A DNA stretch of 64,000 bases from JACDAN01 sp963827705 (GCA_963827705.1 CAWHBN010000005.1:1-64000), one strand, 5' to 3'; counted from the stretch's first letter, positions 9,327 to 20,245 are shown. A program made the numbers and translations. The notes: generated by a model from the sequence alone, not told the origin.

Positions 9327-10872
9327 GGCCTCCCCTCCGCGGGTCGCCCGCCGCGGCACGCGTGCCGTCCGGGCGCAGCTCAACGGCCGCGGCGCCGCCG
9401 AAGTACAGGTTGCGCCGCCTCCAGCGGACCGTGTCGTAGCCGCGGCGGTCGAGCTCGTCGACCTCGGCGGCATCGAAGCCGCCCTCGCAGTGGACATGTC
9501 CGTCCTCCAGGTGAACCCGGGGCGCGCCGATCGCCTCGTCGACCGGTAGCCCGTGGCCGACCGTGTTGACGACGATCTGGAGGATGGCGCCCCGGAGCCT
9601 GGCCGAGCCCGCGCTTCCAACGACGAGGCGCGGTCGTCCGTCCTGGAGGACGAGCGATGGCGCCATCATGCTCGTCAGGCGGCCTCCCGGCCGACGCCGA
9701 CGTCGCGCCAGGTTCAAGTGGTGCTCGCCGAGCATGTTGTTCAGGTGAATGCCCGTGCCCGGCACGATCACGCCCGAGCCCGCTCCGGTCGATGCAGTCA
9801 GTGAGGCGGCGTTGCCGTCCGCGTCGACGACCGAAATCTGCGTCGTCCGCGACGGCTCCACCGGCTCCGGAATGATCGGCGGCCGCTCCTCCAAGAGGCG
9901 TGCAGCCGCCTCGGACACTCGGTCTTCGTCGTAAAGCCGGCGCGCGAGGCCGCCGCCGTGGAGCTGGCGAGCGAAGCCCGGCCCGCGCGCAAGCGCCTGC
10001 TCACCCATGACGCCGACAAGCCGGGCAATCGCGTCGGCGCTCCCGTGCGGACCGCCGAGGCCGGCCCGGTCGAGCAGGAGGAGGGCATAGGCGATCAGCA
10101 CGCCTCCGGTGGACGGCGGCGGGTTCGAGACGAATCGGTGTCCGAGGAAGTCGGCGGTAATCGGCCGACGCCAGATCACTCGGTAACCGCGGAGGTCGTC
10201 CCTCGTCAGCGGTCCGCCACCCGCACCGATGCAGCTCGTGATTCGTTCAGCGAGCACGCCGTCGTAGAAAGCCTCAGCACCGCCCTCAGCGAGAATCTCC
10301 ATCGTCGAGGCGAGGTCGTTCATCGTCAGCCGGTCGCCGGCCTCCAGCCGCTCGCCGTCAGGCCCGTAGATCGTTTTGCCGGGGTCGGTGTGGCGCAGGA
10401 TGACGTCGAGAATCGCGTGCAGGTACGCCTGCTGGGGGGTGATCACGACTCCCTTGCGGGCGACCGCGATCGCCGGCTCGAAGAGCGTTGCCCACGGCAC
10501 TCGCCCGTGCGCGCGGTGCGCTGTCTCGAGCCCGGCAACGACGCCGGGCGTGGCGACCGATGAGACGCCGATCCCGAACGCCTGCGTGCTCGAGTCGTCG
10601 AAGTCAATGGCGATCGCGTCCATCTCGCTGATCGGGTCTGCCAGGCCCGCGCCCGGAACCGAGACGAAGAAGTCGAGGAGGCGCGAGCGACCGTCCCTCG
10701 CGCGGTGGACGAGAAGGAAACCGCCGCCGCCCGGGCCTGTGAGTGTGCTCTCCGCGACCCATGAGACGAAGGCGGCTGCGAGGCAAGCGTCGACGGCGTT
10801 GCCGCCGTCGGCGAGGATGCGCGCTCCGGCCTCCGCCGTCAGCGGGTGCCCCGCTGCGATCGCGCCCTTCAC
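9304..10872 (-). CDS. ggt: Gamma-glutamyltransferase family protein (Ntn hydrolase)
   Basis: A 522-residue member of the gamma-glutamyltranspeptidase family. The large-subunit part opens with GHPLTAEAGARILADGGNAVDA, the family signature, and GPGGGGFLL follows. The autocleavage nucleophile is the Thr of RTTQISVVDADGNA near residue 345, and the downstream GAGSGVIVPGTGIHLNNML loop is typical. No signal peptide is seen, unlike classical periplasmic Ggt, so a cytoplasmic acylase/hydrolase role on gamma-glutamyl compounds is as likely as glutathione breakdown. GTG start, 10 bases after ftsZ. Family firm; substrate open. Confidence 0.85.
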   Translation of the reverse strand: MKGAIAAGHPLTAEAGARILADGGNAVDACLAAAFVSWVAESTLTGPGGGGFLLVHRARDGRSRLLDFFVSVPGAGLADPISEMDAIAIDFDDSSTQAFGIGVSSVATPGVVAGLETAHRAHGRVPWATLFEPAIAVARKGVVITPQQAYLHAILDVILRHTDPGKTIYGPDGERLEAGDRLTMNDLASTMEILAEGGAEAFYDGVLAERITSCIGAGGGPLTRDDLRGYRVIWRRPITADFLGHRFVSNPPPSTGGVLIAYALLLLDRAGLGGPHGSADAIARLVGVMGEQALARGPGFARQLHGGGLARRLYDEDRVSEAAARLLEERPPIIPEPVEPSRTTQISVVDADGNAASLTASTGAGSGVIVPGTGIHLNNMLGEHHLNLARRRRRPGGRLTSMMAPSLVLQDGRPRLVVGSAGSARLRGAILQIVVNTVGHGLPVDEAIGAPRVHLEDGHVHCEGGFDAAEVDELDRRGYDTVRWRRRNLYFGGAAAVELRPDGTRAAAGDPRRGGHGIVVDG

Positions 10873-10882
10873 GGCGCGGCGA

Positions 10883-12238
10883 TCAGCTCTGGAGGAACGA
10901 GGGCGGCTCGAGTGGGTCGTCCGGCTGCGACCGCCGCTCGTCCGACCTCGGGACGTACGGGCGGGACCCGCCTCGCTGGCCCACGCCGGTGACGACCACG
11001 GTCACCCAGATCTGGCCCTCCAAGCGCTCGTCGACGGTCGCACCGAAGATGATGTTCGTCTCGTCCGTCGACGCGGCCCTGATCACCTCTGCCGCCTCGT
11101 TGACCTCGTACAGCGAGAGGTCGTTGCCGCCGGCGATCGAGAGCAGGATTCCGCGCGCGCTGAGCAGCTCGGTGTCGACGAGCGGCGAGCGAAGCGCGCG
11201 CTCGGCGGCTTCGACCGCACGGTTCTCCCCGGTCGCGAATCCGATTCCCATCAGCGCCGTGCCCGCGCCCTGCATGATCGTGCGGACGTCGGCGAAGTCG
11301 ACGTTGATCAGGCCGGGCTCGGTGATCAGGTCACAGATCCCCTGCACGCCCTGCCGGAGCACGTCGTCGGCGACCTTGAACGCGTCGAGCATCGAGGTGT
11401 TCTTGTCGAGGACCTCGAGGAGCCGCTCGTTCGGGATGACGACGACGGTGTCGCAGGCTTCGCGAAGCGCGTGGACGCCCGCCTCCGCCTGCGATCGACG
11501 CTTGGTTCCCTCGAAGCGGAACGGCATCGTCACGATGCCGACGGTCAGCGCGCCGACCTCCTGCGCGATCCGGGCGACGACGGGGGCTGCGCCCGAGCCG
11601 GTGCCGCCGCCTTCGCCGGCTGTGACGAAGACCATGTCTGCGCCGCGGAGCGCCCGCTTGACCTGGTCGTGAGCCTCTTCGGCGGCGCGGCGGCCGATGT
11701 CCGGCTCCGCGCCCGAGCCGAGGCCGCCGGTGAGCTCGCGACCGATGTGGATCTTTTGCTCCGCGTCGCTGAGCGCGAGCTGCTGGAGATCGGTGTTGAC
11801 GGCGACGAACTCGACCGCGGCGAGGCCCGCGTCGATCATCCGGTTGACCGCGTTCAGCCCGGCGCCGCCGACTCCGACGACTTTGATGTCCGCGAGGTAC
11901 GCAGAGTCGGAGCGCGGCGCGCGATGGAGTCGCGGCGGCGGCTCGGGCAGCGGCTCGAGCAGCCGGGCGATCCCCCGGTCGGGCGACGGTTCGCGAGGCT
12001 CCGGCGGCTGCGGGCGGGCAGGGTTGGACGGCGCCGCCTCGTCGCGCGGCGGTGTGGGCTCGTCGTGCCCCGGCTCGGGAGCGACCTCGAGCTTCGGCGG
12101 CGGGTGCTCGACCGTCTCCTCGAGCGGCTCGCCCGGGACGGTCCGACCCTCCTTCTCGGCCTGTTTCTGCGCGGCTTCCGTTGCCTTGAAGAGCTCCGCG
12201 AGCGGGCCCTCACGCATGCTTGCGCGCTTTCGCGCCAT
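10883..12238 (-). CDS. ftsZ: Cell division GTPase FtsZ with long disordered N-terminal extension
   Basis: A 451-residue tubulin-like GTPase that builds the division ring. The core starts only near residue 118 (IKVVGVGGAGLNAVNRM) and contains the GTP signature GEGGGTGSGAAP, the T7 catalytic loop NVDFADVRTIM and a C-terminal tail ending PPSFLQS that matches the conserved FtsZ peptide for FtsA/SepF-type partners. The first ~110 residues are an extra segment: a basic/helical start then Pro/Glu-rich sequence predicted to be disordered, absent from ordinary FtsZ. A second Met at residue 8 may be the start. It overlaps parA by 29 bases in another frame. No other dcw cell-wall genes surround it, so it may be a second or relocated ftsZ. 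Confidence 0.92.
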   Translation of the reverse strand: MARKRASMREGPLAELFKATEAAQKQAEKEGRTVPGEPLEETVEHPPPKLEVAPEPGHDEPTPPRDEAAPSNPARPQPPEPREPSPDRGIARLLEPLPEPPPRLHRAPRSDSAYLADIKVVGVGGAGLNAVNRMIDAGLAAVEFVAVNTDLQQLALSDAEQKIHIGRELTGGLGSGAEPDIGRRAAEEAHDQVKRALRGADMVFVTAGEGGGTGSGAAPVVARIAQEVGALTVGIVTMPFRFEGTKRRSQAEAGVHALREACDTVVVIPNERLLEVLDKNTSMLDAFKVADDVLRQGVQGICDLITEPGLINVDFADVRTIMQGAGTALMGIGFATGENRAVEAAERALRSPLVDTELLSARGILLSIAGGNDLSLYEVNEAAEVIRAASTDETNIIFGATVDERLEGQIWVTVVVTGVGQRGGSRPYVPRSDERRSQPDDPLEPPSFLQS

Positions 12239-13097
12239 TGAGCACCTCCTTCGCGAACTCCCGGTACGCGGCGGCAGCCGTGCCGGTTGGGTCGTACTTG
12301 AGCACCGAGCTTCCCTTCACCGGCGCCTCGGCGTAGCGCACCGTCTTCTTGATCCGCGTCTTGTAGACGAGGTCGCCGAAGTTCTCCTGGAGGATCTCGA
12401 TCGCCTCGCGCGCATGCAGCGTTCGGCCGTCGTACATCGTCGCGAGGATCCCCTGGATCCCCACGTCGGGATTCAGGTTCTCCCGGATCATCGACAGCGT
12501 GTTCTCGAGCTGGACGAGCCCCCTGAGCGAGAGGTACTCGCACTGCACCGGGACGATCACCCCGCTGGAAGCGACGAGCGCGTTGATCGTGAGCAGCCCG
12601 AGCGACGGCGGCGTGTCGACCAGGATGAAGTCGTACCGCTCCTTGATCGGGTTCAGCGCCTTCTCGAGCGCCCGCTCGCGGCCGATCATGCTCGACAGGG
12701 CGAGCTCCGCCCCGGCGAGATCGATCGACGACACGGCGAGGTCGACCTCGGCCTTCTGGATCACCTGGTCGATCGGCAGGCGATGCACGAGCACGTCGAA
12801 CATCGACCGGTCGATCTGGTCCGGGTTGAACCCCTGGCTCATCGTCAGGTTGCCCTGCGGGTCCATGTCGACGACGAGGACCCTGTACCCCTCCTCCGAC
12901 AGCGCGACGGCGAGGTTCAGAGTCGACGTCGTCTTCGCGACGCCGCCTTTCTGGTTGGCGAACGCGAGGATCCGTGGCTCGTGGGGAATCTCAGGGGTCG
13001 GAGGGACCTCCGGCGCGGAGGGGGCCACGGCCTCCTCGGGCACGGCGTCGGCTGGATCGCCCGTCGGCGGGCGGGAAAAGAGGCCGGCTAGGCGCAT
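12210..13097 (-). CDS. parA: ParA/Soj-type chromosome partitioning ATPase
   Basis: A 295-residue deviant Walker ATPase. The motif NQKGGVAKTTSTLNLA near residue 50 is the ParA P-loop with the signature lysine, VVDMDPQGNLTMSQG is the A' motif, and DTPPSLGLLT is Walker B. It should bind nucleoid DNA as ATP dimers and position cargo. The N-terminus has a ~40-residue Pro/Ala-rich leader before the domain. No parB follows; instead ftsZ begins inside its 3' end. It might be a chromosome-partition ParA or a MinD/PldP-like positioning ATPase for the division apparatus; the direct coupling with FtsZ favours a role linking the two processes, which is inference. Confidence 0.88.
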   Translation of the reverse strand: MRLAGLFSRPPTGDPADAVPEEAVAPSAPEVPPTPEIPHEPRILAFANQKGGVAKTTSTLNLAVALSEEGYRVLVVDMDPQGNLTMSQGFNPDQIDRSMFDVLVHRLPIDQVIQKAEVDLAVSSIDLAGAELALSSMIGRERALEKALNPIKERYDFILVDTPPSLGLLTINALVASSGVIVPVQCEYLSLRGLVQLENTLSMIRENLNPDVGIQGILATMYDGRTLHAREAIEILQENFGDLVYKTRIKKTVRYAEAPVKGSSVLKYDPTGTAAAAYREFAKEVLNGAKARKHA

Positions 13098-13190
13098 ACG
13101 CAGCCTGTCGTTCGGCCCGGGACCGGACTGTCCTGCACGGTCTCAGTGTGCCGGAAAAGCCGGACTGCGCCACCTCGGGGATTGTGTTTT

Positions 13191-13421
13191 TCAGCTACGA
13201 GCGGCCAGTAGCATCGCCTCCTCCTGCTCGGCGTCCAGTGCTTGCCGGCAGCCGGCAAGCGCCTCGACGGCTCCGTGCGGCTCGGGCTCCGCACGCAGCC
13301 ACGTCTCGGCCTCCCGAAGGAGCCCGCGCAGCTCGTCGAGCAACTCGCCGGCAGGGGCCGCGTCCCGGTCGAGGGCGTCGATCCGGTCGAGTCGCTGCAG
13401 GACTGCGCGTGCCTCGTCCAT
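13191..13421 (-). CDS. Small helical protein of unknown function
   Basis: An ORF of 76 residues beginning MDEARAVLQRLDRIDALDR. It is rich in Leu, Ala, Glu and Arg in heptad-like spacing and would form a short helical hairpin or coiled coil. I recognise no family. It lies between the broken unknown gene (13471-14750) and parA, on the same strand as both, with no strong ribosome-binding site. The amino acid pattern (acidic, helical, low in rare residues) looks like real coding sequence rather than a chance frame, but evidence is limited. Confidence 0.5.
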   Translation of the reverse strand: MDEARAVLQRLDRIDALDRDAAPAGELLDELRGLLREAETWLRAEPEPHGAVEALAGCRQALDAEQEEAMLLAARS

Positions 13422-13470
13422 GGGTCGAACGTAGCCGGCCGGGGCGCACGTGTCTGTGCCGCGTCTGTGC

Positions 13471-14750
13471 CTAGAGTGCGCCGACCGCCAGCGCCGGCTC
13501 GGGCGCCACGGTCGGCTTGCGCCGAAGGCCGAGGAGCGTCTCGTCGAGCGTCCGGAGGAGCACCGACCGGTCGCCGTGCTCGAGCACCGCGACGAGCGCC
13601 GACCGGACGAGATCGGAGGTCGCGGCCGCAGCGTCGCCCGCCGCCAGCAGCCGGAGCCGGTCGAGGATCGCCGAGCGCTCGCGCGGGCGTCTCGCCGAGC
13701 ACGGCCGCCGCTCGCAGCGACGCCGGCGAACAAGCCCCTCCCCGCCGCCCAGCAGCGAGGTCAGCGACCCGCGCAGCTGCTCGGAGGCGAACGGATCCGT
13801 CTGGAAGAGCGAGAGCTCCCACCGATCGAGCGCCTCTGCCGAGATCGCGGTCGTCGTCCGCCGCCGAGAGCCGCTCGCGGAGCCGCCGGGCCCGCTCGGC
13901 GCGCAGCGAGTCCAGGCGCACGCCTTCGCCCGGCGGCGCTGTCGCCGCGATCGGCAGCACCGGACGAATCCCGTACGGCCGCCAGTCGAGCCGCTCGAAG
14001 AGCACGGGGCCGGCGGCAATCGCGCCGGCGGTCGCGAGCCGCAGCGCCGTGATCGCGTCGGCGAGCTCGCCCGGCGCGTCGGGCACGCCGCCCGAGACCG
14101 ACCCCGACGGATCGCCGAGCTCCGCCTCCAGCTCGAGGACGCAGAGGCGGTCCGGCTCGCGCTCGAACCCCTCCGGAAGCAGCCCGCCGGCCTGCGGCCA
14201 GTGCGCTGCCAGCTCGCCCGAGGCGACATGGCGAACGCGGAGCCCTCCGCCGAGATCGACGACCCCTCCGGCAGACACCCCCACGAGCGGCGCGATCGCG
14301 CCGTACGCGCGCTGCGCGCCGAAGAGCGAGCGCCTCGAACGCGCCGTAGACACGGTCGAAAACGTCGTCGTCCCAGTCGAAGCCGCCGCAGGCCTCGGCC
14401 GTCTCGGCGAGGAGCGGCAGGAGCACCGTGCGGGTCAGCGCCTCCCGGGAGCTCGGCCGCCCACTCGAGTGCGCCTGCGCGAAGATCGCCGCCGCCGGCT
14501 CCCGCTCCAGCTCCGCGAGCGCGGGCTGCGCATCCGCGAGCGCCGCGAACCGCCCTGCGCGCGCGTCGAGGAAGGGCTTCACGAGCGGCCGGTACTCGTA
14601 GAGCGTCGGGCTCCCGGGCGCCTGGTGCTCCTCGAACGAGAACGGGACGTCGCCGCCGTCGTCCAGCTCCCGCGCTGACGGCCGCGAAAGCGCCAAGGCA
14701 GAACGCACGCAACGCGTGGTGCAGGTTCGGCGACCGGATCACCCGTCCAC
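13471..14750 (-). pseudogene. Unknown protein of ~420 residues, frame broken several times
   Basis: Coding character runs along the minus strand but shifts between frames near 14690, 14340, 13850 and 13740. Stitched together, the product begins near VIRSPNLHHALRAFCLGAFA, continues with SFEEHQAPGSPTLYEYRPLV and LLAETAEACGGFDWDDDVFD, then FGAQRAYGAIAPLVGVSAGG and FERLDWRPYGIRPVLPIAA, and ends LVAVLEHGDRSVLLRTLDETLLGLRRKP. It is a soluble protein of mixed composition that I do not recognise. It begins right after the Nei-type glycosylase gene, so the two may be co-transcribed. Each fragment looks well preserved, so indel errors are more likely than gene decay. Confidence 0.55.
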
Positions 14751-15519
14751 TTACGCGCCCGGTCGCCCCGCTCCTCTCTCCCGCGGCTGACATACCGGGC
14801 ACCAGTAGGCGGTCCGGTTCGCGTCGCCCTGACCGCGAGACTCGATCGGCGTCCGGCAGCGCGGACACGGGCGACCGGCGTGCCGGTAGATCGCGCGTTC
14901 CTCCCGACCGGAGTCGACGGACGCCCGCATCAGCCGAGCGGCCTCTTCGAGCACCGCGACGCAGCTCCACGTCCGTGCGTCTCGCCCACCGGGCGCCACG
15001 GCGAGATCCGCGCCTGCCACAAGCGACTCCGCCTTCCACAGGTTCCCGATGCCGGACACGAGCCGCTGGTCGAGCAGGGCGTCGCCGACGCTCCCGACGC
15101 GGCGTGGCGCACGGAGGTTCGCGACCATCCGGTCGAGATCCGGCGGGCGGGCAAGGATGTCCGGCCCGAGCCTGCGCACCGCGCGCTTGTTCAGCTCGAG
15201 CACGGGGCCGCCCCACAGGACGGCCTCGCGTCCAGTCCCTCGCAGCACGAGCCACGGGCCGGCCGCGTGTGGCGGAACCGCGAGCGCGAACCGTCCACCT
15301 GCCGGACATCCGCAGGTGGCTCCGCAGCACGAGCCCGCCCTCGAAGCTCAGCAGCAGGTTCTTGCCGACCGCCTCCACCCCCTCGAGCCGCCGACCGTCG
15401 AGCTGCTCGGCCACGCCGGTGGCGGCGGCGCGCGGGTTCGGGCTCTCGACCTCCACGGTCTCCCCGACGAGCACCTGGAGGCGCCGCGCTGCGCGGTGGA
15501 GGGAGTCACCCTCGGGCAT
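14751..15519 (-). CDS. Fpg/Nei family DNA glycosylase, endonuclease VIII type (one frameshift)
   Basis: Bifunctional DNA glycosylase/AP lyase for oxidised bases. The N-terminus MPEGDSLHRAARRL carries the catalytic Pro2 and Glu3 in the form typical of actinobacterial Nei2, followed by the conserved Lys in VEAVGKNLLLSFEGG and LRSHLRMSGRW. Near 15260-15270 the frame shifts; the rest (WLVLRG... onward) includes the helix-two-turn-helix segment LLDQRLVSGIGNLWKAE and a complete C-terminal zinc finger with two CxxC pairs (CPRC and CPVC) ending near residue 255. Expected family length is ~260 residues, in agreement. The gene diverges from the small membrane protein that starts a few bases away. Confidence 0.82.
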
Positions 15520-15520
15520 G

Positions 15521-15963
15521 CTTGGGATTGTGGACGAGCGAGGCCTTCATCCAGCCGTCGCGGGCGCTGTCGCCGCCAGTCGTCTGGAGCCTGCTGGAGC
15601 CGATCGACCGGCGCCTGCTCCGCTGCGACTACTCCGACGTGCTCCTGCTCGGGAAGGCGTTCACGCGCGGCCGGCTGGCCTGGCCGCTCGGCTTTGCGAT
15701 CCATGCTGCGAACGGCGCGCTGTTCGGGCTGGCGTTCGACCAGGTGCGACGCCGCGTGCCGTATCGCAAGGAGACGCGTCGCGATCGGGATGGCGCTCGC
15801 CGAGCACGTCGCGCTCTACCCGTTCTCCTACTTCGTCGACCGCTACCACCCGGCGCGCGGGCAGGCCGGAGTTCCGCCGCTCGTCACCAACGCACGCGCC
15901 TTCGCGCAGGCGACGATCCGGCACGCACTCTTCGGCGCGGTGCTGGGCCGGCTCTCCCGCTAG
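15521..15963 (+). CDS. Small conserved membrane protein of unknown function (one frameshift)
   Basis: Rightward reading that starts in the frame LGLWTSEAFIQPSRALSPP, passes GKAFTRGRLAWPLGFAIHAANGALFGLAFDQV, shifts by one base near 15770, and finishes as GMALAEHVALYPFSYFVDRYHP...HALFGAVLGRLSR. The ~147-residue product has three or four hydrophobic helices (around residues 45-65, 85-100 and 125-145), so an inner-membrane protein is likely. The start is uncertain: TTG codons at 15521 and 15527 are the only near candidates. I do not recognise a named family. It is divergent from the Nei gene and convergent with the Lhr helicase gene (9-base gap). Confidence 0.55.
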
Positions 15964-15971
15964 CTCGACCG

Positions 15972-18900
15972 TCAAGGCCGCAGAACTGCGCGGCGAGGCC
16001 CGGCCGTGAAGCCCGCCTCGACGAGGAGCGGCATCGCGTCCGTCTCCCCCACCGGCTCGCCGTCGAACCGCTCGACGGCCAAGCGCTTCATCCCTCGCCG
16101 GCTCTTCACGTGCTCGACGAGCGCCTCGAGCGCCGGGCGCAGCCACTCGGGATCGGGGTCGCGAAGCGGGACGAGCGTCTTCCCTCCGCGCTCGACGAAG
16201 AGCACTGCCTCGCCGCCGATCAGGACGACGTACGCGCCGGCGACACGAGCCGCCCGCGCGCCCGCTCGCTTGGGCCAGGCAAGCGCCGCGCCGTACGGCT
16301 GCGCTGGGTCTGCCGCGGCCAGGACGGAGACATCGACTGCAGGCTCCTCCTCGCGAGGCCGCAGCTCCCGGATCCGCTCGACGGCACCGCCGAGCGCGAA
16401 CTGCGCCCCACCGAGGCCCTCGACGAAGTAGCCGCGGCGGCAGAGGCCGAGCGTCTCGAGCGCCTTCAGCTCGCCGTAGACGGCCGAGTAGCCGCCCGGA
16501 ATCCCTTCAGCCCGAACGCCGTCGCGGGTGACGATCCCCTGGCGCTCCAGCAGGAGCTCGGCGAGCGCCCGCGGATCCCGCTCGCCCGCGAAGAGCCGGT
16601 CGGTGAGCGACCAGCGCCCCTGGGTCGCGGTGATCGCGGTCGCCCGGCGGCGTGAGAAGCGGCGCGGCCGTCGCTCCGGCTTCGGGACGCCGTAGCGGCG
16701 GCCGGCGCGGAGCGGCGTCCAGGCGTCGTTCGTGACCTCGCCGGCCCAGACGAGCTCCCACAGGGCAGGCAGCGCCGTCTCCGCCTCGAGACCGGTCGTG
16801 TCGAGCAGGTCGAACCAGAACTCCGCGCTCTTGGCGAGCGCCTCCCGGATCCGGTCGTGCACCTCGCCTTCCGGACGCTCGGTCCCCTCCGGCTTCCCGA
16901 GCACGGCCGCGTCCTCGCGGAAGAAGACGGCGACGCGATCGAGCCCGGCGCCGACCCAGACGAGCTCTCCGGTGGCGCAGAGCTGGTCGAGCTGCGCCGG
17001 CGCGTAGTTCGGGACGCGGCGTGGCAGGACTTCTGACTCCCAGAGGGCGACCGGCAGCGCCAGCCCCTGCAGCGGCACGAGCGCCTCGCGCAGCGTCGCG
17101 CGCCGGTCGATCCCGTGCCAGCCCGGCAGGAAGCGGGCGAAGGCGACCTGCTCGACGGGCTCGACCTCCTTGCGAAGCGCCGCGAGCGACGCGCGCCGGA
17201 TGCGGCGGAGGACGTCGGGGTCGCACCACTCGCGCTCGGTACCGCCCGGCCGGAGCTCGCCGCGGACGAGCTTGTCCTCGCGCTCGAGTGCGACAAGCTC
17301 GGCGTCGGCTCGCTCGGCGTCGATCCCGAAGCGCTCCGCCGCCTCCCGCGTCGTGAACGGGCCGCGGCCGCGCGCGTACCGGGCGAGCAGCGAGCGCAGC
17401 GGCTGCTCGCTCGCTCGAGGAAGGCATCGGGGAGCCCGCTCGGCGGCATCGCGCCGAGCGCGTCGCGGTAGCGGCCCGCGTCCTCGGCGGCGACGAGCCG
17501 CTCCTCGCCCCCGACGCGGATCCGAATGGCGCGGCGCTCGGCCTCGAGCACCGCGCCGAACGCCTCGTCGAACTCGCCCGGCCGCAGATCGCCGCGCCGG
17601 AGGAGCAGGTCGTGCAGGCCGTCCGGGTCCTTCGCCTGCCCCGCGAGCGACGTCTCGACCTGGTCGAGCGCGCCGGGATCGAGCAGGTCACGGAGCTCCT
17701 CCTGGCCGAGCAGCTCGCGCAGGAGGTCGCGGTCGAGAGACAGCGCCTGCGCCCGCCGCTCCGCGGGAGGCGTGTCGTCCTCGTACATGTACGTCGCGAT
17801 GTAGTCGAAGAGCAGCGAGGACGAGTAGGGCGAGGCCGACGCGCTCTCGACGTCCACGACATCGATCTGCCGCGTCTTCACGCCGTGCAGGAGCCGCTTC
17901 AGTGCGGGCAGGTCGAAGACGTCCTGGAGGACTTCCCGGAAGGTCTCGAGCATGACCGGGAAGGACCCGTACTTCTTCGCCACCTGGAGGAGGCTCTGGG
18001 CCTTCAGCCGCTGCTGCCAGAGCGGCGTCCGCTCGCCCGGCCGGCGGCGCGGGATCAGCAGCGCGCGGGCCGCGTTCTCGCGGAAGCGGGAGCCGAAGAG
18101 GGCGGTGCCGCCCAGCTCCGCCATGATCAGGTCGTCCACCTCGTCCGGGTCGAGGACGAGCTGGTCGGTCGGCGGCGGCGCGTCCGCGTCCGGGAAGTGG
18201 AACGCGATGCCGTCGTCCGACCAGAGGACCTGTGCGTCGATCCCGAGCGACTCCTGGAGCCGAGCCGAGGCGGCGAGCGCCCAGGGCGCGTGCACCCTGG
18301 CGCCGAACGGCGTCAGCACGCAGACGCGCCAGTCGCCGATCTCGTCGCGGAAGCGCTCGACGACGATCGTCCGGTCCGACGGAACTGCGCCGGTCGCCTG
18401 CTCCTGCTCGCGGAGGAAGGTCATCAGGTTCTTCGCGGCCAGCGCGTCCAGCGAGTAGTCGGACCGGAGCCGCTCGTCGGCCTTGTCGTCCGGCAGCGAC
18501 GCCAGCTCGCGCGAGGCCTTGCCGATCGCCTCGCCGAGCTCGTACGGCCGGCCCGGGCCCTCGCCCTTCCAGAACGGGATCGCGCCCGGCACGCCCGGCG
18601 CCGGCGAGACGATGACCCGGTCGCGCGTGATCTCCTCGATCCGCCAGGTGGAGGCGCCGAGCATGAACGTCTGGCCCGCGCGGGCCTCGTAGACCATCTC
18701 CTCGTCGAGCTCGCCGACCCGGCCGCCGCCGTCGACGAGGTGGACGCCGAAGAGCCCGCGGTCGGGAATCGTCCCCGCGTTGGTGACCGCAAGCCGCGCG
18801 CGCACCCCCTCGCCCGCGGATGACGCCCGCCGTCCGGTCCCAGACGATCCGCGGCCGCAGCTCGGCGAACTCGTCCGACGGGTAGCGGCCCGCCAGCATG

Positions 18901-20245
18901 TCGAGGACGTTCTCGAGCTGAACGCGTGAGAGGTCGGCGAACGGGTAGGCGCGCCGGACGAGCCGGTGCAGCTCCTCGACCTCGATCTCCTCCTGCGAGC
19001 AGATCGCGACGATCTGCTGGCCGAGGACGTCGAGCGGGTTGCGCGGGATCTGCGTCTCCTCGATCGCGCCCTCCTTCATCCGCCGGACGACGACGGCGGA
19101 CTCGAGCAGGTCGGCGCGGAACTTCGGGAAGACACGCCCCTTGGAGACCGAGGCGAGGTCGTGGCCGGCGCGGCCGATCCGCTGGAGCCCGCGCGCGACC
19201 GACTTCGGCGACTCGACCTGCACGACGAGGTCGACGGCGCCCATGTCGATCCCGAGCTCGAGCGACGACGTGGCGACCAGGCACGGGATCTCGCCGCGCT
19301 TCAGCAGCTCCTCGACCTCGAGCCGCTGCTCCCGCGCCAGCGAGCCGTGGTGGGCGCGCGCGATCTCCTTCTCGGCGAGCTCGTTCAGCCGCAGCGCGAG
19401 CCGCTCGGCCAGGCGGCGGTTGTTGACGAAGACGATCGTCGAGCGGTGCTGCTCGACCAGCTCGAGCAGCGCGGGTAGATCGACGGCCAGATCGACTGCG
19501 GCATCGCGTCACCGCCCGGTGCCAGGACGTCGGTGATCTCCGAGTTGACGTCCGGCTCGCGCATGTCCTCGAGCGGGACGACGACCTCGACGTCGAGCTC
19601 CTTCGAGCGGCCTGCGTCCACCAGCTCGATCGGCCGGCCGCCGGAGACGAACCTGCCGATCTCCTCCATCGGGCGCTGCGTCGCCGAGAGGCCGATCCGC
19701 TGGAACGGCTCGCCGGTCAGGCGCTCGAGCCGCTCGACGGTCAGCGCGAGGTGGGCGCCGCGCTTCGTGCCGGCGACGGCGTGCACCTCGTCGAGGATCA
19801 GCGTCCGGACGCCGGTCAGCGTCTCCCGCGCCCGCGAGGTGAGCATCAGGAAGAGCGACTCGGGCGTCGTGATCAGCAGGTCGGGCGGGTGCTTGAGCAT
19901 CGCCGCGCGCTCCTTCTGCGGCGTGTCGCCTGTGCGGACCGCGACCTTGACGTCGGCCTGGAGGCCGGCGAGCGGCCCGCGCAGGTTGCGCTCGATGTCG
20001 TAGTTGAGCGCCTTCAGCGGGGAGACGTAGACGAGGCGCGTCCCCTCGCCGGGCTCCTCGAGCAGCCGGTCGAGCCCGTAGAGGAACGCAGCCAGGGTCT
20101 TTCCCGACCCCGTCGGGGCCTGGATCAGCGTGTGCGCGCCGGAGGCGATCTTCGGCCAGCCGAGCTCCTGCGCCGGGGTCGGGCCGTCGAAGGTGCGCTC
20201 GAACCAGGCGCGCGTCCCGGGGCTGAAAACGTCGAGCGCGGCCAT
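15972..20245 (-). pseudogene. lhr: Large Lhr-type ATP-dependent DNA helicase, frame broken at least three times
   Basis: The joined product is ~1420 residues, matching actinobacterial Lhr-type repair helicases. N-terminal superfamily 2 motifs are clear: Q-motif PTPAQELGWPKI, Walker A QAPTGSGKT, YVSPLKALNYDI, TTPESL, DEVHAV (DEVH box) and LSATQRP. After a shift near 19490 come LVATSSLELGIDMGAVDLVVQ and the arginine-finger motif QRIGRAGH. After shifts near 18815 (a run of five G) and 17415 (GAGC tandem repeat) follow the winged-helix, Lhr-core and C-terminal domains, ending AGFTAGPRRAVLRP. The start MAALDVFSPGTRAWF at 20245 is preferred to the upstream GTG at 20284 because CTGGAG lies just before it. 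Three separate clean breaks in fully conserved sequence argue for base errors. Confidence 0.85.

Noticed and set aside
8196..9569. 457-residue plus-strand ORF over hisC, GNAT and ggt
   Set aside because: Overlaps three well-supported genes on the other strand and has no recognisable fold.
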